Origin: Desulfovibrionaceae bacterium UBA6814
GTDB lineage: Bacteria > Desulfobacterota > Desulfovibrionia > Desulfovibrionales > Desulfovibrionaceae
DNA length: 8,828 nucleotides
Direction of reading: 5' to 3'
Assembly: GCA_002452635.1 (NCBI GenBank)
Contig: DKEU01000153.1
Coordinates: forward strand, 1,858-10,685
The notes under the pieces were generated by a model that was not told where the DNA came from, did not search any database, and saw nothing but the letters and a program-made list of their open reading frames with translations. A program made the translations under genes and the position numbers. Of this stretch, positions 1-5,304 are shown one piece after another. Numbering within the stretch: the stretch's first letter is position 1; each line of letters starts with the position of its first letter.

Positions 1-1692
1 TTCCCCACCGCCAAGGTCACCATCGGCCCGGCCATCGAGAACGGGTTCTACTACGATTTCGACTACGAGCGCCCCTTCACCCCCGAGGACCTGGAGGCCA
101 TCGAAGCCGAGATGCGCAAGATCGTGGCCGCGGACCATCCCTTCCGCTGCCGCATCGCCTCGCGCTCCGCGGCCGAGAAGCTCTTCGGCGACATGGGCGA
201 GAGCTACAAGCTGGAGCTCATCTCCGACCTGGGCGAGGAGCGCTACTCCCTGTACTCCCAGGGCGAGTTCACGGACCTGTGCCGCGGCCCGCACGTGCCG
301 GGCACCCGGTTCCTGGGCGCGTTCAAGCTGCTCTCCGTGGCCGGCGCCTACTGGCGCGGCGACGAGAAGAACAAGATGCTGCAGCGCATCTACGGCACGG
401 CCTGGGCCACGGACAAGGAGCTCAAGGCCTACCTGAACCGCCTGGAGGAGGCCAAGCGCCGCGACCACCGCAAGCTCGGCACCCAGCTGGACCTCTTCTC
501 CTTCTCCGAGGAGGCCGGCCCGGGCATGGTCATCTGGCACCCCAAGGGCGCGCTGGTGCGCACCATCCTGGAGGACTTCGAGCGCAAGGAGCACCTGAAG
601 CGCGGCTACCACATCGTGCAGGGGCCGCTCATCCTCAAGCAGGAGCTCTGGGAGAAGTCCGGGCACTACGACAACTACCGCGAGAACATGTACTTCACGG
701 CCATCGACGAGATCGGCTACGGCGTGAAGCCCATGAACTGCCTCTCGCACATGCTCATCTACAAGAGCCGGGTGCGGTCCTACCGCGACCTGCCCCTGCG
801 CTTCTTCGAACTGGGCCTGGTGCACCGGCACGAGCGCAGCGGCGTGCTGCACGGCCTGTCGCGGGTGCGCGCCTTCACCCAGGACGACGCCCACCTCATC
901 TGCCGGCCCGACCAGGTGCAGGACGAGATCATCGGGGTCATCCAGTTCGTGCGCGACGTGATGGGGCTGTTCGGCTTCGAGTACGAGCTGGAGCTGTCCA
1001 CCCGGCCCGAGAAGTCCATCGGCTCGGACGCGGACTGGGAGCTGGCCACCACCGCCCTGGAGACCGCGCTCAAGACCGTGGGCCTGCCCTACCAGATCAA
1101 CGCGGGCGACGGCGCGTTCTACGGTCCCAAGATTGACATCAAGCTCAAGGATGCCTTAGACCGCCGCTGGCAGTGCGCCACCATCCAGTGCGATTTCACC
1201 TTGCCGGAGCGGTTTGACCTTGTGTATACGGATTCGGATGGCGAGCGCCGCCGGCCGGTCATGCTCCACCGGGTGATCCTGGGGTCCATCGAGCGGTTCA
1301 TGGGAGTGCTCATCGAGCACTTCGCCGGCGCTTTTCCCACCTGGCTGGCTCCGGTGCAGGCCCGGGTGCTCACCGTCACCGAGGCGCACGATGCGCACGC
1401 CGGTGCGGTGAAGTCGTTCCTGGCCGCCCGGGGCGTGCGCATCGAGGCCGACCTTCGCAACGAGAAGCTCGGCTACAAGGTGCGCGAGGCCCAGGTGGAG
1501 AAGGTCCCCTACGTTTTGGTGGTGGGGGATCAGGAAGTGGAGTCCGGAGGCGTGAGCGTGCGTCTGCGGGGTGAGAACCTGGGCGCGCGCAACCTGGATG
1601 AGGTCGCGGCCCTTATCGCGGCGGATTGCGCCGAACCGTTCAAGCGCGGAGGAATGAGCTATCGTTTCGACAGCTGTGCAAGCGCGGTGTAA
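1..1692 (+). CDS. thrS: Threonine--tRNA ligase, 5' truncated by window edge
   Basis: Class II aminoacyl-tRNA synthetase that charges tRNA(Thr) in the cytoplasm. The frame is open from base 1, so the start codon and N-terminal TGS domain lie outside the window; the protein enters in the editing (N2) region at FPTAKVTIGPAIENGFYYDF. The editing-site CRGPH motif is at about 280-294. The catalytic core carries zinc-ligand candidates: Cys in KPMNCLSH (codon 739-741), His in TQDDAH and His in MLHRVILGS. NCLSH replaces the commoner NCPGH, but the zinc Cys is kept. The anticodon-binding domain follows (LAPVQARVL through VPYVLVVGDQE). The C-terminus KRGGMSYRF is typical, then runs on for a few residues into the start of infC, giving a 32-nt overlap with the preferred infC start. 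Codons ending in A/T jump from about 1% to about 17% at about 1123. Confidence 0.97.
   Translation, partial: FPTAKVTIGPAIENGFYYDFDYERPFTPEDLEAIEAEMRKIVAADHPFRCRIASRSAAEKLFGDMGESYKLELISDLGEERYSLYSQGEFTDLCRGPHVPGTRFLGAFKLLSVAGAYWRGDEKNKMLQRIYGTAWATDKELKAYLNRLEEAKRRDHRKLGTQLDLFSFSEEAGPGMVIWHPKGALVRTILEDFERKEHLKRGYHIVQGPLILKQELWEKSGHYDNYRENMYFTAIDEIGYGVKPMNCLSHMLIYKSRVRSYRDLPLRFFELGLVHRHERSGVLHGLSRVRAFTQDDAHLICRPDQVQDEIIGVIQFVRDVMGLFGFEYELELSTRPEKSIGSDADWELATTALETALKTVGLPYQINAGDGAFYGPKIDIKLKDALDRRWQCATIQCDFTLPERFDLVYTDSDGERRRPVMLHRVILGSIERFMGVLIEHFAGAFPTWLAPVQARVLTVTEAHDAHAGAVKSFLAARGVRIEADLRNEKLGYKVREAQVEKVPYVLVVGDQEVESGGVSVRLRGENLGARNLDEVAALIAADCAEPFKRGGMSYRFDSCASAV
1648..1653 (+). promoter_or_regulatory. 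Shine-Dalgarno sequence deciding the infC start
   Basis: GGAGGA lies inside the end of thrS, 7 nt before ATC at 1661-1663. That spacing is ideal and supports initiation at ATC. The GTG at 1676 has no purine-rich stretch in the 15 nt before it. The in-frame TGA at 1655-1657 rules out any start further upstream. Confidence 0.7.
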
Positions 1693-2182
1693 CCGGCAGA
1701 TCAGGGCGCGCGAGGTGCGCGTCATCGGCGCCGAAGGGCAGCAGGTGGGCATCCTGTCCACCGACGAGGCGCTGGCCCTGGCGGCAGAGCAGGGCCTGGA
1801 TCTGGTTGAGGTTGCACCGAACGCCGAGCCCCCGGTCTGCCGGGTCATGGACTACGGGAAATACAAGTACGAGCAGCAGAAAAAGCAGCAGGAAGCTCGG
1901 AAAAAGCAGACCGTTGTCCAGATCAAGGAGATCAAGGTCCGTCCCAAGACCGACGAGCACGACTTCAACACCAAGGTCAAGCACATCCGCCGCTTCCTGG
2001 AGGAGGGCGACCGCTGCAAGGTCACGGTCTTCTTCCGGGGCCGCGAGATCGTGCACAAGGACCGGGGTGAGATGATCCTGAGTCGGGTGGTGCAGGCCGT
2101 CGAGGACATAGCCAAGGTGGAGCAGGAGCCGCGGGCCGAGGGACGCACCCTCTTCCTGCTGCTCGCGCCCAAGGCCAAGTAG
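1661..2182 (+). CDS. infC: Translation initiation factor IF-3, probable AUC start
   Basis: IF-3 binds the 30S subunit, checks start-codon and initiator-tRNA pairing, and blocks premature 50S joining. From the ATC at 1661 the product is 173 aa, a normal family length. The N-domain runs about residues 10-75 (NRQIRAREVRVIGAEG through PPVCRVMDYGKYKYE), a lysine/glutamine-rich linker follows to about 85, and the C-domain covers about 86-171 (IKEIKVRPKTDEHDFNTK, FFRGREIVH, GRTLFLLLAPK). The start is inferred: ATC has a good Shine-Dalgarno sequence, whereas GTG at 1676 (168 aa) does not. Rare AUU/AUC/AUA starts are well known for infC; IF-3 discriminates against them and so represses its own synthesis. 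The gene overlaps thrS by 32 nt in another frame, so translational coupling is also possible. Confidence 0.95.
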   Translation: MVSTAVQARCNRQIRAREVRVIGAEGQQVGILSTDEALALAAEQGLDLVEVAPNAEPPVCRVMDYGKYKYEQQKKQQEARKKQTVVQIKEIKVRPKTDEHDFNTKVKHIRRFLEEGDRCKVTVFFRGREIVHKDRGEMILSRVVQAVEDIAKVEQEPRAEGRTLFLLLAPKAK

Positions 2183-2207
2183 GCCGAGGGCCCAATGTAA
2201 GGAATAT

Positions 2208-2238
2208 CGCGGGAAGGACCTTCGCAAGCCGGCCCGCG
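2208..2238 (+). other. Stem-loop in the infC-rpmI spacer
   Basis: CGCGGG (2208-2213) pairs perfectly with CCCGCG (2233-2238) around a 19-nt interior containing a smaller possible GAAG/CTTC stem. No T-run follows, so it does not look like a terminator. The 106-nt infC-rpmI spacer is long for this compact cluster. In other bacteria ribosomal protein L20 represses rpmI-rplT through leader RNA structure in this operon, so a similar role is possible here. That is inference; I cannot show L20-site homology. Confidence 0.4.
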
Positions 2239-2251
2239 TTAGCTTAGCCCC

Positions 2252-2271
2252 CTGTTGATGACTGTTGCTGA
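2252..2271 (+). repeat. Tandem 10-bp direct repeat upstream of rpmI
   Basis: CTGTTGATGA (2252-2261) is followed immediately by CTGTTGCTGA (2262-2271), with one mismatch. It ends 5 nt before the rpmI Shine-Dalgarno sequence AAGGAG (2277-2282). It may be part of the rpmI leader or may be chance. Confidence 0.5.
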
Positions 2272-2288
2272 CCGTCAAGGAGAGCGTC

Positions 2289-2486
2289 ATGCCCAAGCTG
2301 AAGACCAACCGCAGCGCCGCCAAGCGGTTTACCGCCACCGGCAGCGGGAAGATCCGCCGTCGCCGGCAGAATCTGCGGCACATCCTGACCAAGAAGAACG
2401 CCAAGCGCAAACGTCGCCTGGGCCAGGGCGCCCTGGTGGACAAGGCCAACGAGCGGGCGGTTCGGGCTCAGGTCCCGACCCTCTAG
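2289..2486 (+). CDS. rpmI: 50S ribosomal protein L35
   Basis: A small basic protein of the large ribosomal subunit, 65 aa, which is full length for L35. The sequence shows the family signature MPKLKTNRSAAKRFTATGSG at the N-terminus, then IRRRRQNLRHILTKKNAKRKRRL, a dense run of Arg/Lys that binds 23S rRNA. The ATG at 2289 has AAGGAG 6 nt upstream (2277-2282). An earlier in-frame ATG at 2265 would add eight residues not found in L35 and lacks a ribosome-binding site. It lies between infC and rplT in the conserved infC-rpmI-rplT order, 36 nt before rplT, so co-transcription is expected. Confidence 0.97.
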   Translation: MPKLKTNRSAAKRFTATGSGKIRRRRQNLRHILTKKNAKRKRRLGQGALVDKANERAVRAQVPTL

Positions 2487-2491
2487 CCCGC

Positions 2492-2506
2492 GGGGGGATT
2501 TCCCCC
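2492..2506 (+). other. GC hairpin in the rpmI-rplT spacer
   Basis: GGGGG (2492-2496) can pair with CCCCC (2502-2506) around a GATTT loop. The hairpin ends 3 nt before the rplT Shine-Dalgarno sequence AAGGAG (2510-2515). It has no T-run, so it is not a standard terminator. It could tune rplT translation or protect the mRNA. Confidence 0.45.
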
Positions 2507-2522
2507 AGCAAGGAGAAGTACT

Positions 2523-2873
2523 ATGCGTGTCAAGCGCGGAAAGGCCGCCCACAAGCGGCACAAGAAATACCTGAAGCTGGCCAAGGGCTTCCGCGGAGCC
2601 CGCAGCAAGCTGTTCGTCACCGCCCGCGAGGCCGTCGAACGCGGCTGGACCTTCGCCTACCGCGACCGCAAGGTGAAGAAGCGCGAGTTCCGCAAGCTGT
2701 GGATCCTGCGCATCAACGCCGCGGCCCGCGAGCACGGCCTGTCCTACAGCCGGTTCATGAACGGCCTGTCCCAGGCCGGGGTCGAGCTCAACCGCAAGAT
2801 CCTGGCGGACATGGCCGTGCGCGAGAAGGACGGCTTCGCCAAGCTGGCCGAGCTGGCCAAATCGAAGCTCTAG
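2523..2873 (+). CDS. rplT: 50S ribosomal protein L20
   Basis: An assembly-initiating large-subunit protein that binds 23S rRNA early. It is 116 aa, normal for L20. The basic N-terminal extension (MRVKRGKAAHKRHKKYLKLAKGF, then RGARSKLF) is followed by the globular domain with AYRDRKVKKREFRKLWILRINAA and GLSYSRFMNGL. The start ATG at 2523 has AAGGAG at 2510-2515, 7 nt away. In E. coli and Bacillus L20 is the autoregulator of this operon through mRNA structures that mimic its rRNA site; whether that holds here is not visible. The stop TAG is followed after only GCC by the pheS GTG, in the same reading frame. Confidence 0.97.
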   Translation: MRVKRGKAAHKRHKKYLKLAKGFRGARSKLFVTAREAVERGWTFAYRDRKVKKREFRKLWILRINAAAREHGLSYSRFMNGLSQAGVELNRKILADMAVREKDGFAKLAELAKSKL

Positions 2874-2876
2874 GCC

Positions 2877-3923
2877 GTGTCCGGCACGGGCTTCACCCAC
2901 AAGCTCGATGACCTGGTCCAGGGCTGCAAGGCGGCCCTGGACCAGGTTTCTTCCATGGCCGGCCTGGAGGAGGCCCGGGTGGAGTACCTGGGCCGCAAGG
3001 GCCGGCTGGCCGGGCTGCTGGCCGAGCTTCCCTCCCTGTCCCCGGCGGAGCGGCCCGAGGCGGGCAAGGCGGCCAACGCGGCCAAGATCGAGCTCACCCG
3101 GCTGCACGACGCGCGCCTGGCCGCCCTCAAGGCCGCCCAGGAGTCCGCGGCCTTCGCCGGCTTCGACCCCACCCTGCCCGGCCGCACCCCGGACCTGGGC
3201 TCCTGGCACCCCATCACCACGGTCATGGCCGAGATCTGCGCGGTGTTCACCGGCATGGGCTTCGACGTGGTGAGCGGGCCCGAGGTGGAGTCCGACTGGC
3301 ACAATTTCGAGGCCCTGAACATGCCCCCCGAGCACCCGGCCCGGGACATGCAGGACACCCTCTACGTCACCGACACCGTGGTGCTGCGCACCCACACCTC
3401 GCCCCTGCAGATCCGCTCCATGCTGGCCCGCAAGCCGCCGGTGGCGGTCATCGCCCCGGGCAAGGTGTACCGCCGCGACTCGGACCTGACCCACACCCCC
3501 ATGTTCCACCAGATCGAGGGCCTGCTGGTGGACCGCAAGGTGTCCATGGCCGACCTGCGCGGCACCCTCACCGCCTTCGTGCAGGCCATCTTCGGCCCCC
3601 AGACCACCACCCGGTTCCGCCCCAGCTTCTTCCCCTTCACCGAGCCCAGCGCCGAGGTGGACATCTCCTGCGTGCTGTGCGGGGGCAAGGGCCACGTGAA
3701 CGGCGCGCCCTGCCGGGTGTGCAAGACCACCGGCTGGGTGGAGATCCTGGGCTGCGGCATGGTGGACCCCGAGGTCTTCAAGTCCGTGGGCTACGACCCC
3801 GAGGCCGTGACCGGCTTCGCCTTCGGCATGGGCGTGGAGCGCGTGGCCATGCTCAAGTACGGCATCGGCGACCTGCGCATGTTCTTCGAGAACGACGTCC
3901 GCTTCCTCGAACAGTTCGCCTAG
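2877..3923 (+). CDS. pheS: Phenylalanine--tRNA ligase alpha subunit
   Basis: Catalytic subunit of the alpha2beta2 class II synthetase for tRNA(Phe). It is 348 aa, within the usual range. An N-terminal coiled coil (about residues 5-95, including EYLGRKGRL) precedes the catalytic domain: HPITTVMAEICAVF (111-124), the GPEVESDWHNFEALNMP region, motif 2 around KVYRRDSDLTHTPMFHQIEGL, and the motif 3 region FGMGVERVAMLKYGI. Four cysteines in a CxxC...CxxC pattern (265, 268, 279, 282; CVLCGGKGH) form a probable zinc-knuckle insertion also seen in other bacterial PheS. The GTG start at 2877 is the first possible codon because the rplT stop at 2871 is in this frame. No clear Shine-Dalgarno sequence is present, so coupling to rplT is likely. 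The partner pheT does not follow. Confidence 0.96.
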   Translation: MSGTGFTHKLDDLVQGCKAALDQVSSMAGLEEARVEYLGRKGRLAGLLAELPSLSPAERPEAGKAANAAKIELTRLHDARLAALKAAQESAAFAGFDPTLPGRTPDLGSWHPITTVMAEICAVFTGMGFDVVSGPEVESDWHNFEALNMPPEHPARDMQDTLYVTDTVVLRTHTSPLQIRSMLARKPPVAVIAPGKVYRRDSDLTHTPMFHQIEGLLVDRKVSMADLRGTLTAFVQAIFGPQTTTRFRPSFFPFTEPSAEVDISCVLCGGKGHVNGAPCRVCKTTGWVEILGCGMVDPEVFKSVGYDPEAVTGFAFGMGVERVAMLKYGIGDLRMFFENDVRFLEQFA

Positions 3924-3941
3924 CCGTTCCGATTCCGCACC

Positions 3942-3975
3942 AAAAAGGCCGCGGGCAAAACCCGCGGCCTTTTTT
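3942..3975 (+). terminator. Strong intrinsic terminator after pheS, probably bidirectional
   Basis: GGCCGCGGG (3947-3955) pairs perfectly with CCCGCGGCC (3961-3969) around a CAAAA loop, and is extended by AAAAA (3942-3946) against TTTTT (3970-3974). A six-T run (3970-3975) follows on the + strand. The A-run on the other side gives a U-run for transcripts from the minus strand, so it may also end the rnhA unit. It lies 18 nt after the pheS stop and closes the thrS-pheS cluster. Confidence 0.93.
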
Positions 3976-3985
3976 CATGCCCTGG

Positions 3986-4053
3986 GCCGTGTCATGAAAC
4001 CTGCCTGCGCAGGTTTCCCGCCACGGCATTCCTTGCAGAGGCAAGCCTCTACA
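3986..4053. repeat. Paired inverted repeats, REP-like intergenic element
   Basis: Two adjacent hairpins. The first has a 9-bp perfect stem, GAAACCTGC (3996-4004) with GCAGGTTTC (4009-4017), capped by CTGC and enclosed after a 4x4 internal loop by GCCGTG (3986-3991) with CACGGC (4022-4027). The second pairs TGCAGAGGC (4034-4042) with GCCTCTACA (4045-4053), with one mismatch that is a wobble on the minus strand. There is no T-run. Two neighbouring GC-rich hairpins between convergent genes resemble REP/BIME-type extragenic elements, but only a genome-wide count could show that this is a repeat family. Confidence 0.5.
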
Positions 4054-4094
4054 CTCCGGGAAGCGGGGAGAATCCAATCCGTCTGTCAGGGGGG

Positions 4095-4110
4095 GCGGCG
4101 GAAACGCCGC
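4095..4110. other. GC hairpin with GAAA tetraloop downstream of rnhA
   Basis: GCGGCG (4095-4100) pairs perfectly with CGCCGC (4105-4110) around GAAA, a stable GNRA-type loop if read on the + strand. On the minus strand it lies 36 nt past the rnhA stop and lacks a U-run. A 10-bp palindrome CGGAATTCCG (4122-4131) lies beside it. Role unknown; possibly a 3'-end stabiliser of the rnhA mRNA. Confidence 0.4.
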
Positions 4111-4145
4111 GCCGGGGATTGCGGAATTCCGGAAGGGACGGGCGA

Positions 4146-4628
4146 TCAGCCCATGCCGGCTTCGTAGCCCTCGTCGGACGGCAGGCCCCGCTGCCCGGCC
4201 GCGGCCTTGGCCAGTTGGTCGCAGCGCTCGTTTTCCGGCAGGCCGTTGTGGGCCTTGACCCAGGTGAAGCGCACCTGGTGCTCCTTGAGCAGGTCCGCCA
4301 GGCGCTCCCACAGGTCGCGGTTCTTCACCGGTTTCTTGTCCGCGGTCTTCCAGCCGTTCTTCTGCCACTTGGCCAGCCAGCGCTTCTCCACCGCGTCGGC
4401 CAGGTAGCGCGAGTCCGTGTGCAGCGCCACGGCGCAGGCCCGCTTGAGGGAGGCGAGGGCCATGATGACCGCGTAGATCTCCATGCGGTTGTTGGTGGTG
4501 CGGGAAAACCCGCCGGACAGCTCCTTGCGGTGGCCGTTCCAGGCCAGCACGCAGGCCCAGCCGCCCGGGCCGGGGTTGCCCAGGCAGGAGCCGTCGGTGA
4601 ACACGGTCACGCAGCGGTCCTGGGTCAT
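4146..4628 (-). CDS. rnhA: Ribonuclease HI
   Basis: Cytoplasmic endonuclease that cuts the RNA strand of RNA-DNA hybrids, acting on R-loops and Okazaki primers. It is 160 aa, close to E. coli RNase HI (155 aa). The metal-binding carboxylates are all present: D12 (VFTDGSCLGNPGPGG), E50 (NNRMEI), D72 (LHTDSRY) and D137 (NERCDQLA), plus the catalytic-loop H127 (VKAHNG). The basic protrusion that grips the hybrid is intact (KRWLAKWQKNGWKTADKKPVKNRDLW, about 82-107). The frame stays open upstream of 4628, but family homology starts at MTQDRCVTVFTDGS. Its ATG overlaps the TGA of the upstream TPM gene (ATGA, 4 nt), which indicates translational coupling. Confidence 0.97.
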   Translation of the reverse strand: MTQDRCVTVFTDGSCLGNPGPGGWACVLAWNGHRKELSGGFSRTTNNRMEIYAVIMALASLKRACAVALHTDSRYLADAVEKRWLAKWQKNGWKTADKKPVKNRDLWERLADLLKEHQVRFTWVKAHNGLPENERCDQLAKAAAGQRGLPSDEGYEAGMG

Positions 4629-5155
4629 GGCTTGGCGCCGGCCGGGGCGCGCATGGCCTCGAGCTCTTGCCACAGGTCGCGCAGGGCCAGGGACAGGCCC
4701 AGGGGCCAGTCGCCCCGGGCGAAAAAGGGCGCGAAGTGCTCCTCGCGCAGGCGGCGCACGAACCCGGGGTCCAGGGCGCGCTCCAGGAGCGGGGGCAGGA
4801 TGATGGTGGCCTCCCCCCCGGCCAGGTCCAGGCCGATGAACAGGGTCTTGGCGTCGGTCTCGGGCAGGGTGGGAGCGCCCTCGCGCACCTGGATGCGCAG
4901 CTCGATGCCGAACTCCTGCTTGAGCGCCGCGGCGAAGTCGCGGATGGCGTCGCGCTGCTCCGGGGTCATGGCCCCGGTGGTGTCGTAGACCGTGGACCGG
5001 GTGTTGATGCGGTCCATGGTCTTGGCGAAATGCCGCTGGTAGAGCACCGCCACCACGGCGAAAACCGCAAGCAGCAGCATGCCCCGCAGGAAGGTGGCTC
5101 CCGGGGTTGCGCCCTTGCGGGGCTTGAGCGCGCGGTAGAAGGTGAAGAAGGGCAT
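4625..5155 (-). CDS. Membrane-anchored TPM-domain protein
   Basis: A 176-aa protein with a basic N-terminus (KPRKGATPGATFLRG), one predicted transmembrane segment at about 26-40 (MLLLAVFAVVAVLY), and a C-terminal domain of about 57-168 resembling the TPM domain (PF04536): YDTTGAMTPEQRDAIRDFAAALKQEFGIELRIQV, then GLDLAGGEATIILPPLLE. TPM proteins are poorly understood; relatives in plants act in photosystem II repair, some with phosphatase activity. I do not assign a function here. The positive-inside rule predicts an N-in topology with the TPM domain outside the cytoplasmic membrane. The ATG at 5155 is chosen on topology and spacing; it has no clear Shine-Dalgarno sequence, and an in-frame GTG further upstream cannot be excluded. 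It overlaps rnhA by 4 nt and is divergent from pit. Confidence 0.78.
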   Translation of the reverse strand: MPFFTFYRALKPRKGATPGATFLRGMLLLAVFAVVAVLYQRHFAKTMDRINTRSTVYDTTGAMTPEQRDAIRDFAAALKQEFGIELRIQVREGAPTLPETDAKTLFIGLDLAGGEATIILPPLLERALDPGFVRRLREEHFAPFFARGDWPLGLSLALRDLWQELEAMRAPAGAKP

Positions 5156-5253
5156 GGCGGTTTTCGAGCCTACCCGGAAAGACACCGGCCTGCAACGCCT
5201 ACCGTTTCGCTTGCCTTCGCGGCCGGCATCGGGTACCCGGTCTTGTCCCCATT

Positions 5254-5286
5254 CCGTAACACAACAGTCACGAATTTGTAACCCAA
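5254..5286 (+). promoter_or_regulatory. Candidate Pho box: three tandem 11-bp repeats
   Basis: Three contiguous 11-mers, CCGTAACACAA (5254-5264), CAGTCACGAAT (5265-5275) and TTGTAACCCAA (5276-5286), share GTnAC at an exact 11-bp period. The E. coli PhoB half-site is roughly CTGTCATAAAT or CTGTCACAAAT; by eye the middle unit matches 9 of 11 positions and the others 6-7. It lies 18 bp before pit and in the divergent spacer to the TPM-rnhA unit. No good -10 element is visible between it and the pit ATG, so its direction and whether it activates or represses are unclear. Confidence 0.5.
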
Positions 5287-5304
5287 GGCCCACCGCCACC
5301 CCGC

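Noticed and set aside
265..282. Possible novel zinc-finger insertion in PheS (residues 265-282, CxxC...CxxC)
   Set aside because: Cysteine-rich loops at this place occur in many bacterial PheS proteins, so it is not unusual. Positions given are residue numbers of PheS; the DNA is about 3669-3722.
739..750. ThrS with NCLSH in place of the common NCPGH, possibly a damaged zinc site
   Set aside because: The zinc-ligand Cys is kept and the other ligand candidates are present. The Pro-Gly pair is not itself a ligand, and I recall similar variants in related bacteria.
2244..3695. A 483-codon open frame on the minus strand opposite rpmI, rplT and pheS
   Set aside because: It lies wholly antisense to well-identified genes and has a low-complexity Gly/Gln/His/Leu-rich composition typical of the antisense frame of very GC-rich genes.
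4629..5195. Upstream extension of the rnhA frame to a 349-aa product
   Set aside because: The extra part is an Arg/Pro/Ala/Gly-rich shadow of the TPM gene, whose own frame has a transmembrane segment and a domain. RNase HI homology starts at ATG 4628.
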